DNA from: JBFKPQ01 sp041628225
Lineage (GTDB): Bacteria; Actinomycetota; Acidimicrobiia; Spongiisociales; JAENVV01
NCBI GenBank assembly: GCA_041628225.1
Contig: JBFKPQ010000007.1
Location: forward strand, 1-37,573
Reading direction: 5' to 3'
DNA length: 37,573 nt
The position numbers and the translations under genes are program-made. The notes under the pieces were generated by a model, which was not told the DNA's origin, ran no database searches, and worked only from the letters and a program-made list of their open reading frames with translations. Shown here piece by piece: positions 15,602-24,028 of this stretch (its first letter is position 1; every line of letters starts with the position of its first letter).

Positions 15602-16518
15602 CCGACGAACACAGCCAGCAGGAGCACGCCTTCGGCCCGCACGAGGCGATTGCCCGTGGCCGTCAGCAGCCCCGACAGTGCTGCCACGCCGATCATGATG
15701 GCCAGCGTCGGTCGGAAGTCTCCGGTCGCGGTGCCTGGCCTGAGCAGCGCCACGCCCCCGCCGACGACCAGCGAGTTGAAGAGGTTCGAGCCGAGCAGGT
15801 TCCCGACGATCAAGTCGTTCTCGCGCCGACGGGCCGCGGCGACGGCAGTCGCGAGCTCCGGAAGGCTGGTGCCGATGGCGACGACGGTCAGGCCGATGAA
15901 ACCGGCGGAGACGCCGAGCAGGTCGGCAATGTCCAGAGCTCCGCCGGCGAGAAGGTCGGCCCCGAACAACATCACCGCCAAGGTCAAGAGGCCGAGCGAG
16001 ATCTCCTTGGGTTGGGAGACCCCCTCGTCGCCGGCGAACTCGTCCAACTGTTCGGCGAATTCTTCTGCGCCGTCCTGTTTCGACCACCGAACGAGCGCGG
16101 CGCCTGCGGCCACGGCACCTGCCGCGAGGATCACCCCTTCGGTCCGGTCCAGTCCGCCATCCCAGACCAGCAGGGCGAACAGCGACACCGCCAGCAACAT
16201 CAGTACTCCTTCGCGCCGCAGGACGCTCTGCTGGCCGGCGATCGAAGCCACCATGACGCTCGTTCCGAGCACGAGAGTCAAGTTGGCGACGTTCGACCCT
16301 GCGATGTTGCCGAGGGCCAGGTCGAAGCTCTGACCGCCCGACACCACCGACACGATGAACTCCGGTGCCGACGTTCCCATGCCGATGATGACGGCGCCGA
16401 TCAGGATCGGCGATGCTCCCCAGGCGCGCGCCAGCCGGGCTGCGGCCGCTACGAACCGATCGGCCGCGACGGTGAGCAGTGCGAGGCCTACGACGATCTG
16501 GACGACGGCGCCGGACAT
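15580..16518 (-). CDS. Calcium/sodium antiporter (CaCA family, YrbG-like)
   Basis: A 312-residue integral membrane protein with the two inverted alpha repeats that form the ion sites of cation/Ca2+ exchangers: GMGTSAPEFIVS with GNIAGSNVANL in the first half, and AIGTSLPELATA with GNLLGSNLFNS in the second. Each repeat keeps the acidic Glu of the binding site. About ten helices flank an acidic cytoplasmic loop (KQDGAEEFAEQLDEFAGDE). It would exchange Ca2+ for Na+ or H+ at the plasma membrane. The ATG at 16518 lies 1 bp after the stop of the LLM oxidoreductase gene, so the two form an operon. Confidence 0.92.
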   Translation of the reverse strand: MSGAVVQIVVGLALLTVAADRFVAAAARLARAWGASPILIGAVIIGMGTSAPEFIVSVVSGGQSFDLALGNIAGSNVANLTLVLGTSVMVASIAGQQSVLRREGVLMLLAVSLFALLVWDGGLDRTEGVILAAGAVAAGAALVRWSKQDGAEEFAEQLDEFAGDEGVSQPKEISLGLLTLAVMLFGADLLAGGALDIADLLGVSAGFIGLTVVAIGTSLPELATAVAAARRRENDLIVGNLLGSNLFNSLVVGGGVALLRPGTATGDFRPTLAIMIGVAALSGLLTATGNRLVRAEGVLLLAVFVGYLVLAA

Positions 16519-16519
16519 G

Positions 16520-17311
16520 TCAGCGGCGTGCGTCGTTCCGCTCGTCCCGCCAGGCCAGCCAGTCCTCCAGGCCGTCCATGTCGAGGGCTCGGCCGTCGTA
16601 CCCGAGGGTGAACTCGGTGACGCCCACCGCCACGAAGTCGTCGGCGGCGTCCAGATACTCCGGCTGCATCTTCCCCCATCCGGCCGACCTAGCGATGTCC
16701 GCCGGATCGCGACCGACCCTGGCGCACCATTCGTCGAGAACGGCGCTCTTGTGACGGATGGTCTCGACGTCGCCGAATCCGTGCCAGACGTCGGCGTGCT
16801 CGGCGACGATCCGCAAGGTGACCTTTTCGCCGCCTCCTCCGATGAGGATCGGGATCGGTCGTGTGGGCCGCGGGTTGAGCTTCTCCCACCGCGCCTTCAC
16901 GAGCGGCAGATCGCGATCCAGATCACGCAGGCGGCTCCCGGCCGTGCCGAACTCGTAGCCGTACTCGTCGTAGTCCCGCTGGAACCAGCCCGAACCGATA
17001 CCGAATACGAGCCGACCATCACTGGCGTGGTCGACCGTGCGGGCCATGTCCGCCAGCAGCTGGGGGTTGCGGTACGAGTTGCACGTGACGAGGGCGCCGA
17101 TCTCGATGCGGGATGTCACCTCGGCCCACGACGCCAGCATCGTCCAGCACTCGAAGTGCTCACCGTCGGGTGGCCCGGACAGCGGGTAGAAGTGGTCCCA
17201 GTTGTAGGCCACGTCGACCCCGAGCTCTTCGGCCCGTACGACCGCGGCGCGCAGGTCGGCATACGAAGCGTGTTGAGGCTGGATCTGGACGGCGATGCGA
17301 ATCGGGCGCAA
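16520..17311 (-). CDS. LLM-class F420-dependent oxidoreductase
   Basis: A 263-residue TIM-barrel protein of the luciferase-like monooxygenase superfamily, in the F420-dependent group common in actinobacteria. Recognisable segments are RIAVQIQPQHASYADL, VAYNWDHFYPLSG, the central RIEIGALVTCNSYRNPQLLADMARTVDHASDGRLVFGIGSGWFQRDYDEYG signature region (around 80-130) and PIPILIGGGGEK near 175-186, which contacts the cofactor phosphate. The substrate cannot be told from sequence. A TTG at 17311 is taken as the start because TAGGAG stands 5 nt upstream and no ATG or GTG fits. Longer in-frame readings cross into sequence antisense to nothing and lack homology-like content. It is co-directional with the aminopeptidase gene upstream. 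Confidence 0.88.
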   Translation of the reverse strand: MRPIRIAVQIQPQHASYADLRAAVVRAEELGVDVAYNWDHFYPLSGPPDGEHFECWTMLASWAEVTSRIEIGALVTCNSYRNPQLLADMARTVDHASDGRLVFGIGSGWFQRDYDEYGYEFGTAGSRLRDLDRDLPLVKARWEKLNPRPTRPIPILIGGGGEKVTLRIVAEHADVWHGFGDVETIRHKSAVLDEWCARVGRDPADIARSAGWGKMQPEYLDAADDFVAVGVTEFTLGYDGRALDMDGLEDWLAWRDERNDARR

Positions 17312-17346
17312 TGGAACTCCTACGGATGGTGACGCATCACCGTAGC

Positions 17347-19896
17347 TCAGAGATGCCGGCCGAGCCGTTCGGCTTCCCTGGTCCGCAGGGCGACGTTGGC
17401 TCGCAAGAGTTCGAGTTTCTGCGCCAGGGTCTTGGGCGAGTCGACGCTCGTCTCGGCGAAGAAGGCTTCGATGTCGGCGGCGATCTCGGGTTTCGAGAGC
17501 GCCGGCAGCCCTTCGAACACGTTGCGGAGGGTGACCTTTGGATAGGTCTTCACGACGTCGGCCCAGTGGGTCCGAAGCAGACGCCACACCGACGGCCCAC
17601 TCTTGCGGTTGGTCAGCATGCGGGCGGTGACCCAGGCGGCGTCCTGCGTGCGCACGCGGCCGGCCAGCGTCCAGTCGAACACGGTCGCGGCGCGCTCTGG
17701 GTCGTCGACCGAGCAGACGGCTTGGAGGAAGCGCTGGCGCAGTTGGGGCGTATGAGCCGTCTCGTAGGCCTCGACGAAGCGATCGAAATCGGCCTCGGTG
17801 GCCGCCGACGCGGTGATGAACAGGGCCGCCTGGCCGACATCCGCATCGATCGACTGAGGGTCTTCGATGAGCTGGCCGGCACGCGGTCGGGCCTCGGCGA
17901 TCGTGTCGGCGTCCGCAGCCAGGATGCCCATCCCACGGAGGAGGTTCCCGCGCAGGTGGCGGTCCAGGTCGGTCTCGTCGTCGCGGGGCTCCCAGCCGAA
18001 CTCGGCTGCCTTGTGCGCGATGAGGACGCTGATTCGAGCCCGGTAGGCGTCGAGCAATTCGTCGGGCACGATGCGTTGGAGGGACCCGAGGTGGGAGATC
18101 AGCATCTGCCAGATGGCCTGGTGGTGCTCGTCGGCGTAGGCGGTCGCCAAGCGCAAGAAGGCGCCGGCCTCCATGTGGCCATTGCGAACGAACGCGAAGG
18201 TGTCGTCGAGGAGCGTGAAACGCTCGAGCGGAGTGAGGACCTCGAAATGGTCGATGAGTTCTTCGAGGAGGTCGGGCGTGTAGTGGGTCCGGTAGAAGCC
18301 ATGTCCGCCGGCGTTGGCGATGACCCAATGCACCGGCTCGCCGATATCGACGGTCTCGGTCGGCTGCTCCATGACGATCTTGTGCACCTTGACGCCGCTC
18401 GGCGTCGCCACTTTGAGCTGCATGGGTATGCGCCACGTGGTCGTGTCGGTCTCGTCGTCGATGAACAGGAACCGGCTCTGCGACAGCCGAATCGTCGTGT
18501 CATGGACCCCAATGTCGACCTGCGGGTAGCCGGCTTGGAGGATCCAGGTGTCCATGATCTCGCCGACCGGACGGCCCGAGGCGGCGTCGAGTGCCGCCCA
18601 GAGATCCCGGGTCACCGTGTTGGCGTAGGCGTGCGTCCGCAAGTAGTCGCCGACGCCTGTTCGGAACACCTCCTCGCCGAGGAACTGCTCCATCATGCGC
18701 AAGACGGCCGACCCCTTGCCGTACGTGAGGGCGTCGAACATCTCGTTGGCTTCGTCTGGCGACTCGACGGGGAACTCCACCGGGCGGCTCGAGGAGAGCG
18801 CATCCACGGTGAGCGCTCCCGACCGTTCGGCGCCGGGATCGACGGCGAACGCGATCCAGCGGTCCCACTCGGGGTGCATCGCCTCGGTGGCCTTCATCTC
18901 CATGAACGAGGCGAACGCCTCGTTGAGCCAGATCCCTTCCCACCAGTGCATGGTGACGAGGTCGCCGAACCACATGTGGGCCAACTCGTGGGCGATCACG
19001 TCGACGACGCGTCGCTGTTCGGCGAGTCCACTGGTGGCCGGGTCGACCAACAGTGCTGTCTCGCGGTAGATGATGGCCCCCAGGTTCTCCATGGCGCCGA
19101 ACGCGAAGTCGGGTACGGCGATGAAGTCGACCTTGTCGCCCGGGTAGGGAATGCCGTAGTAGTCGGACAGCCACTTCAGGCAGAAGGCCCCAGCTTCCAG
19201 AGCGAACGGCGTGAGATGCTGCTTGCCGATCGGGGCCACGATCCGGAGAGGTACGCCGTCCACGTCGACGGGCTGGGTGGCTTCGAACGGACCGACTACG
19301 AACGCTACGAGGTAGGTGGACATTCGCATCGTGTCGGCATACCGGATGACGACCTTGTCGCCTGTCGTTGGCTCTCGGGATAGCTCGGCCCCGTTGGACA
19401 CGGCGAACAGGTGGTTCGGGACGACGAGCGTCACCGAGAACACCGCCTTGAAGTCCGGTTCGTCCCAGCAGGGGAAGGCCCGGCGCGCGTCGGTGGCCTC
19501 GAACTGGGTCGTGGCGATCGTCTGCTCATTGCCATCGACATCGGTGAAGGTCGAACGGTAGAACCCGCGGAGCTGGTCGTTGAGGATGCCGTCGTAAGTG
19601 AGGCGGAGCTCGAACATGCCGGGAGTGAACGGTCCGTCCGCGGTGAGGTGCAGGCGCTCGGTGGGGTCGTCGAGGCGTGCGGAGAGGTCGCGCGTCGAAC
19701 CGTCCGGCCCCACGAGCGCGGCGCTCCCGATGGTCAGTTCTGCGGCGTTGAGGACGATCTCGTCGACCGGTGCGGCGATCTCGATCTCGATGTTGGCGAT
19801 GCCCGAGAACGTCGCCGACTCCAGGTCGGGCTCGAGCCGGAGGTGGTACCGAGACGGTACGACGGCACGCGGCAGACGGTAAAGGTTGTCGGACAA
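17347..19896 (-). CDS. pepN: M1 family aminopeptidase (aminopeptidase N)
   Basis: A zinc metallopeptidase that removes N-terminal residues from peptides, probably in the cytoplasm since no signal peptide is seen. With the TTG start at 19896 the protein has 849 residues: an N-terminal beta domain from YRLPRAVVPSRYHL, the substrate motif GAMEN (267-271), the zinc site HELAH (303-307) with the third ligand Glu326 (WLNEAF), and the C-terminal ERAP1-like helical domain. TTG was preferred because GGGAG lies 7 nt upstream and family members begin near this point. The ATG at 19923 (nine residues longer) has no Shine-Dalgarno sequence. It follows gnd closely on the same strand. Confidence 0.93.
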   Translation of the reverse strand: MSDNLYRLPRAVVPSRYHLRLEPDLESATFSGIANIEIEIAAPVDEIVLNAAELTIGSAALVGPDGSTRDLSARLDDPTERLHLTADGPFTPGMFELRLTYDGILNDQLRGFYRSTFTDVDGNEQTIATTQFEATDARRAFPCWDEPDFKAVFSVTLVVPNHLFAVSNGAELSREPTTGDKVVIRYADTMRMSTYLVAFVVGPFEATQPVDVDGVPLRIVAPIGKQHLTPFALEAGAFCLKWLSDYYGIPYPGDKVDFIAVPDFAFGAMENLGAIIYRETALLVDPATSGLAEQRRVVDVIAHELAHMWFGDLVTMHWWEGIWLNEAFASFMEMKATEAMHPEWDRWIAFAVDPGAERSGALTVDALSSSRPVEFPVESPDEANEMFDALTYGKGSAVLRMMEQFLGEEVFRTGVGDYLRTHAYANTVTRDLWAALDAASGRPVGEIMDTWILQAGYPQVDIGVHDTTIRLSQSRFLFIDDETDTTTWRIPMQLKVATPSGVKVHKIVMEQPTETVDIGEPVHWVIANAGGHGFYRTHYTPDLLEELIDHFEVLTPLERFTLLDDTFAFVRNGHMEAGAFLRLATAYADEHHQAIWQMLISHLGSLQRIVPDELLDAYRARISVLIAHKAAEFGWEPRDDETDLDRHLRGNLLRGMGILAADADTIAEARPRAGQLIEDPQSIDADVGQAALFITASAATEADFDRFVEAYETAHTPQLRQRFLQAVCSVDDPERAATVFDWTLAGRVRTQDAAWVTARMLTNRKSGPSVWRLLRTHWADVVKTYPKVTLRNVFEGLPALSKPEIAADIEAFFAETSVDSPKTLAQKLELLRANVALRTREAERLGRHL

Positions 19897-19935
19897 GCGG
19901 TCACTCCCAGATAATCGCAGCATGTTACCGATGCG

Positions 19936-21384
19936 TCAGACGTCGTAGGAGCCCGCCGTCGTCGTGCCGCCGCGCCCGGTCCAGTTGGTGTGGAAGAACT
20001 CACCGCGCGGCCGATCGGCCCGCTCATACGTGTGGGCGCCGAAGTAGTCGCGTTGTGCCTGGATCAGGTTGGCCGGCAGGCGTTCGGTGCGGTAGCCGTC
20101 GTAGAAAGCAAGAGCCGACCCGTACGCCGGGACCGGTACGCCGTTGGCGACGGCGAGGCCGATCACCGCGCGCCAGTCATCCTGGGCGAGATCCACCGCG
20201 GTCCGGAAGAACTCGGCCAGCAGCAGGTTCTCGAGTGCTGGGTCGTCGGCGAAGGCGGCCGTGATGTCATCGAGAAATGCAGCTCGGATGATGCAGCCCT
20301 CGCGCCACAGTCCTGCGATACGGCCGTAGTCGAGTTCCCATCCGAATTCGTCGGCCGCGGCGCGCAGCAGCATGAATCCCTGGGCGTAGGACACGATCTT
20401 CGATGCATACAGGGCCGCTTCGACTTGTGCCACCAGACGCGGGGAGGCTTCGACGGGTCGCTTCGGTCCGGTCAACCGCTGTGCGGCGCGGCGCCGCTCG
20501 TCCTTCAGTGCCGACACGATTCGGGCGAACACGGCTTCGGCGACGAGCGTGACCGGCATCCCGAGGTCGAGTGCCGACGTGGCCGTCCACTTCCCGGTGC
20601 CCTTCTGGCCAGCTGCATCGAGGATCTTGTGGAGCAGTGGCTCTCCGTTCTCGCGGGTCGCAAGGATGTCTGCCGTGATGTCGATGAGGTACGAATCGAG
20701 CCTGCCCGTCGCCCAATCGGCGAACACCGTCGCCAACTCGTCGTGGTCGAGCCCGCCGATGCGCGTCAGGACGTCGTAGGCCTCGGCGATCACCTGCATG
20801 TCGCCGTACTCGATGCCGTTGTGCACCATCTTGACGTAGTGTCCCGCGCCGTCGCTTCCGACCCAGTCGCACGTCGGCGTTCCGTCCGCGGTCCGGGCCG
20901 CGATGGCCTGGAACATCTCGCGGATGGCGGGCCAGGCCTGCGGTGAGCCGCCCGGCATGAGCGAAGGTCCGTTCCGAGCCCCCTCTTCGCCACCCGACAC
21001 GCCCATCCCGACGTACCAGAGGCCGGCGGCCTCGACGCGGTCCGTCCGCCGGATGGTGTCCGTGAAGTGTGAGTTGCCGCCGTCGATGATGATGTCGCCC
21101 GGTTCGAGCAACGGCAGGAGTTCATCGATGACGGCATCCACCGGCGAGCCGGCCTTCACCATTGCCAGGACCCTCCTTGGACGCTGCAGAGCGGCCACGA
21201 GTTCGCTCATCGAGTGGGCCCCGGTGACCGACGTGCCGGCAGCCGGCCCGTCGAGGAAGTCGTCGATCTTGGACGTGGTGCGGTTGTTGACAACGACGCG
21301 ATAGCCGTGGTCGTTCAGGTTGAGGGCGAGGTTCTGGCCCATCACGGCCAGTCCGATCAAACCGATGTCTCCGCGTGCTTCCAT
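19936..21384 (-). CDS. gnd: 6-phosphogluconate dehydrogenase, decarboxylating
   Basis: Converts 6-phosphogluconate to ribulose 5-phosphate and CO2 with NADP+, in the oxidative pentose phosphate pathway. The 482-residue protein has a Rossmann start IGLIGLAVMGQNLALN, IIIDGGNSHFTDT, the signature region GMGVSGGEEGARNGPSLMPGG (around 125-146), the catalytic VKMVHNGIEYGDMQ (Lys and Asn) and the C-terminal substrate tail GEFFHTNWTG. The length is that of the long, enteric-like class. The ATG at 21384 has GGAGGAG at 5 nt. A longer in-frame extension exists but is only the antisense of ppgK. It is divergent from ppgK, linking glucose phosphorylation with NADPH supply. Confidence 0.96.
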   Translation of the reverse strand: MEARGDIGLIGLAVMGQNLALNLNDHGYRVVVNNRTTSKIDDFLDGPAAGTSVTGAHSMSELVAALQRPRRVLAMVKAGSPVDAVIDELLPLLEPGDIIIDGGNSHFTDTIRRTDRVEAAGLWYVGMGVSGGEEGARNGPSLMPGGSPQAWPAIREMFQAIAARTADGTPTCDWVGSDGAGHYVKMVHNGIEYGDMQVIAEAYDVLTRIGGLDHDELATVFADWATGRLDSYLIDITADILATRENGEPLLHKILDAAGQKGTGKWTATSALDLGMPVTLVAEAVFARIVSALKDERRRAAQRLTGPKRPVEASPRLVAQVEAALYASKIVSYAQGFMLLRAAADEFGWELDYGRIAGLWREGCIIRAAFLDDITAAFADDPALENLLLAEFFRTAVDLAQDDWRAVIGLAVANGVPVPAYGSALAFYDGYRTERLPANLIQAQRDYFGAHTYERADRPRGEFFHTNWTGRGGTTTAGSYDV

Positions 21385-21445
21385 CAGCTCCTCCGTCGGC
21401 CCAGCGTAACCGGGGCAGTATCCTTCGGCTCCGGAGGTGAAGGAC

Positions 21446-22189
21446 GTGGAGGTTCTCGGCATCGACATCGGCGGATCGGGCATCAAGGGTGCGCCGGTCG
21501 ATACGACGACGGGCCGCATGCTCGCGGAGCGCCTTCGGATCCCGACCCCACGTCCGGCCCATCCCGGGGCCGTCGCCGCCGTAGTGGGTGAGATCGTCGA
21601 GGCGTTCGGTTGGGACGGTCCTGTCGGTTGTGCGCTGCCATCGGTGGTCCACCACGGAGTGGTTCGTACGGCGGCGAACATCGACGAGGCGTGGATCGGC
21701 GTGGACGGCTCCGCCCTGTTCTCACAGCGAGTCGGAACGCCGGTGAACCTCCTCAATGATGCCGATGCGGCAGGTCTGGCCGAGATGGCGTTCGGTGCCG
21801 GCCGCGGACGCGATGGGTTGGTGGTGATGCTCACGTTCGGCACCGGCATCGGTTCGGGAGTGTTCAACGAAGGCGTGCTAGTGCCCAACACCGAGTTCGG
21901 TCACATCGAGTTCAAGGGCATGGAGCTCGAGCATTACGCGGCGGGCCGGCTGCAAGAGGACGAAGGGATGCCGTACGACGAGTGGGGCGATCGGGTCGAC
22001 GAGGTGCTCGACTATCTCCAGGGCCTCTTCTGGCCCGACCTGTTCATCCTGGGAGGCGGCATCTCGAAGGCCTGGGACGAATGGTCCGATCGACTCGACG
22101 TCGCCACCGAGGTCGTCCCTGCCGCCATGCGCAACAACGCCGGGATCGTCGGGGCCGCCATGGCCGCGGTGGGTGCCGTCAGAGTGTGA
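21446..22189 (+). CDS. ppgK: Polyphosphate glucokinase
   Basis: Phosphorylates glucose using inorganic polyphosphate (or ATP); a ROK-family enzyme found mainly in actinobacteria. The 247-residue protein shows the phosphate loop GIDIGGSGIKG, the PpgK segment NDADAAGLAEMAFGAG, the second phosphate motif TFGTGIGSG and EFGHIEFKGMELEHYA, where other ROK kinases have a zinc site, then LFILGGGISK near the C-terminus. GTG at 21446 is chosen since GGAGG lies 8 nt upstream; GTG at 21437 is the alternative and adds three residues. The 3' end overlaps hflX by 11 bp. It is divergent from gnd, suggesting shared control of sugar entry. Confidence 0.93.
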   Translation: MEVLGIDIGGSGIKGAPVDTTTGRMLAERLRIPTPRPAHPGAVAAVVGEIVEAFGWDGPVGCALPSVVHHGVVRTAANIDEAWIGVDGSALFSQRVGTPVNLLNDADAAGLAEMAFGAGRGRDGLVVMLTFGTGIGSGVFNEGVLVPNTEFGHIEFKGMELEHYAAGRLQEDEGMPYDEWGDRVDEVLDYLQGLFWPDLFILGGGISKAWDEWSDRLDVATEVVPAAMRNNAGIVGAAMAAVGAVRV

Positions 22190-23480
22190 ATTCCACCAGA
22201 CGGGCCGCCAACGCCGGGTGCAGGCGAGCCATCACGATGGTGCCCGCTTCCGAATGGTCCTCGGACACCACCACGCCTTCACGGTGCATCGTCGCGATCA
22301 GTTCGCCCCGGTCATAGGGAATGAGCACTTTGACATCTTCGAGCTGGCCGGCCAGGCGGGCGGCGATGGCCGCGCCGAGTTCCTCGATGCCTTCTCCGGT
22401 GCGGGCCGACGCCACCTGAGCTTCGGGGTGGAGCCGCTCGAGGCGTGACCTGCCGGCGTCGGTCATCGCGTCGGACTTGTTGAAGACCACGAGTTCGTCG
22501 ATGCCGGCTGCTCCGATCTCGTCCAGGACCTCACGCACCGCAACGATCTGAGATTCGGCTCCGGGGTCGAAACCGTCGACGACATGGACGAGCAGCGAGG
22601 CGTCGCCGATCTCCTCCAGCGTCGAGCGGAACGCCTCGACGAGCATGTGGGGGAGCCGCCGCACGAAACCGACCGTGTCGGAAAGCAGAATCGTCTCGCC
22701 GTCGGGCAGCGCAGCCTGCCGGACCGTTGAGCCGACGGTCGAGAACAAGCGATCCTCGGCGAGGACACCGGCGTCCGTCATCCGGTTGAGCAGCGTCGAT
22801 TTGCCAGCGTTGGTGTAGCCGACGAGTGCCACGAGGGGGAGCTCGGAGCGGCGACGGCTCTTTCGTTGGGTCTGACGTGTCGCGGCCAGGTCCTTGAGTT
22901 GCCGTTCGAGGCGGGCGATGCGCGACAGGATGCGCCTGCGGTCGGTCTCGAGCTTCGTCTCGCCGGGGCCCCGGGTACCGATCCCACCTCCCAGGCGGCT
23001 GAGTTCGGTGCCCTTTCCTCGGAGCCGGGGCAAGTGGTAGCGGAGCAGGGCGAGTTCGACCTGGAGCATTCCCTCCCGAGAGGTGGCGTGCTGCGCAAAG
23101 ATGTCGAGGATCACCGCCACCCGGTCGACCACGTCGCACTTGAACAGCTTGTGCAGGTTGCGTTGTTGGGCGGGAGTGAGGTCGTTGTCGAACACCACGA
23201 CGTCGATGTCCAGCGACGTGCTGAGGGCGGCGAGGTCCTCGGCTTGCCCTCGTCCGATGAATGTGGCGGGATCGGGCTTCTGGCGCCGGACGAGTTCGTG
23301 CTCGACGGGCTCGGAGCCGGCCGTGTCGGTCAGCAGTGCCAGCTCCGAGAGCGAGCGTTCGGCTTGGTCTACGTCGTCACCGGGGAGCGCGACGCCGATG
23401 AGGAGGGCACGCTGGCGCACGACCTCGAGGTCGGTCACGGTGGCGGTGAGGCGCCTGCGTCTGCGTCCGTCCAACGTCAT
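22179..23480 (-). CDS. hflX: GTPase HflX
   Basis: A ribosome-associated GTPase that splits stalled or hibernating 70S ribosomes. From ATG 23480 it has 433 residues: an N-terminal HflX domain (RQRALLIGVALPG to about 180, with FIGRGQAEDL and FDNDLTPAQQRNL), the Gly-rich linker GGGIGTRGPGETKLETDRR (about 164-182), then the G domain with G1 GYTNAGKS at 221-228, G3 DTVGF, G4 NKSD, and a short C-terminal domain. The ATG was chosen because TACCGT lies 8 nt upstream with no Shine-Dalgarno sequence, so it looks leaderless. Upstream ATGs would overlap the neighbouring small gene. It converges on ppgK. Confidence 0.95.
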   Translation of the reverse strand: MTLDGRRRRRLTATVTDLEVVRQRALLIGVALPGDDVDQAERSLSELALLTDTAGSEPVEHELVRRQKPDPATFIGRGQAEDLAALSTSLDIDVVVFDNDLTPAQQRNLHKLFKCDVVDRVAVILDIFAQHATSREGMLQVELALLRYHLPRLRGKGTELSRLGGGIGTRGPGETKLETDRRRILSRIARLERQLKDLAATRQTQRKSRRRSELPLVALVGYTNAGKSTLLNRMTDAGVLAEDRLFSTVGSTVRQAALPDGETILLSDTVGFVRRLPHMLVEAFRSTLEEIGDASLLVHVVDGFDPGAESQIVAVREVLDEIGAAGIDELVVFNKSDAMTDAGRSRLERLHPEAQVASARTGEGIEELGAAIAARLAGQLEDVKVLIPYDRGELIATMHREGVVVSEDHSEAGTIVMARLHPALAARLVEFTL

Positions 23481-23488
23481 CGTGGGCG

Positions 23489-23494
23489 ACGGTA
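23489..23494 (-). promoter_or_regulatory. Putative -10 box (TACCGT) of hflX
   Basis: Reads TACCGT on the minus strand, 8 nt before the hflX ATG. There is no ribosome binding site. Confidence 0.45.
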
Positions 23495-23526
23495 CTGCGG
23501 AGATGGGTGCGGTGGGGTGGGATTTG

Positions 23527-23829
23527 TCAGAGGTAGGTCCCGCTGTCGTCGTCCGAGTCATCGACGGATTGTTCGGCGATGATCTGGGACTCTCGAACGG
23601 CCACCACGAGTTCACCGGTCGGCGGCCACAAGAAGCGCCACGCTCCGCTGGGGACCGCCCAGAACTGCTGCCCGGTCACCACGTCGACGAGAGCCAGCGC
23701 GTCGTTGCTGTTCTCGGACCCGACCGGGACGAGCAGCCCGGTGCGCGTCGACTCTTCCTTGGCGTGCCCGACCCGCCAGCCGGGCATCACGGTGTAGCCG
23801 TTCATCTGCGTATTCGTCATGTTCGACAT
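23527..23829 (-). CDS. Small hypothetical protein next to tRNA-Sec
   Basis: An open frame of 100 residues that I do not recognise. The central part looks like a small beta domain (YTVMPGWRVGHAKEE, LALVDVVTGQQFWAV, AWRFLWPPTGELVVAV) followed by an acidic tail, DDSDDDSGTYL. Start codons at 23829, 23820 and 23805 are all possible and none has a Shine-Dalgarno sequence. The first lies only 4 nt past the 3' end of the selenocysteine tRNA, so an mRNA beginning there would depend on tRNA 3' processing or on an internal promoter. It is co-directional with hflX, 46 bp upstream of it. The sequence looks protein-like, but coding status is not certain. Confidence 0.5.
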   Translation of the reverse strand: MSNMTNTQMNGYTVMPGWRVGHAKEESTRTGLLVPVGSENSNDALALVDVVTGQQFWAVPSGAWRFLWPPTGELVVAVRESQIIAEQSVDDSDDDSGTYL

Positions 23830-23833
23830 GTCG

Positions 23834-23925
23834 CGGAGGCGGACGGGAATCGAACCCGCCGGGGACCTTTCGATCCCCCATCGGTTTTGAAGACCGTGGG
23901 ACCCACCAGGCGTCCAGTCGCCTCC
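23834..23925 (-). tRNA. selC: tRNA-Sec (anticodon TCA)
   Basis: The 92-nt transcript on the minus strand starts GGAGGCGAC and ends CGCCTCCG. The anticodon loop is CTTCAAA (anticodon TCA, complement at 23888-23890), identical to the E. coli selC loop. It shows the marks of selenocysteine tRNA: a long acceptor (seven pairs plus an A/C), a D stem extendable to six pairs (GGAC-CC with GG-GTCC, one bulged G) around a TGGT loop, a long variable arm with GGGGA/TCCCC, and the T loop TTCGATT. CCA is not encoded. It inserts Sec at recoded UGA codons with SelA and SelB, which must lie elsewhere. Confidence 0.93.
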
Positions 23926-24028
23926 GGCGGTGAGGGTAGTCGGGGGCTCGAGGAACTGACGCGGCCCTGGCCAGGCGCTACCGTTTCGATTTCAGCCCTC
24001 CAGGGAACAATCGCAGCGTGGGAACCCT

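Noticed and set aside
17312..18436. Long N-terminal extension of the LLM oxidoreductase
   Set aside because: Antisense-like Arg/His-rich sequence inside pepN in another frame. A TTG with a good ribosome site starts the true protein.
17113..19383. 756-codon open frame on the plus strand
   Set aside because: It is antisense to pepN, whose GAMEN and HELAH motifs are unmistakable. Long antisense frames are expected in GC-rich DNA, and the translated product is low-complexity Arg/Gly/Val.
21385..21891. 169-codon N-terminal extension of gnd
   Set aside because: It is only the antisense of ppgK. The gnd ATG at 21384 has a clear Shine-Dalgarno sequence, and the Rossmann fold starts there.
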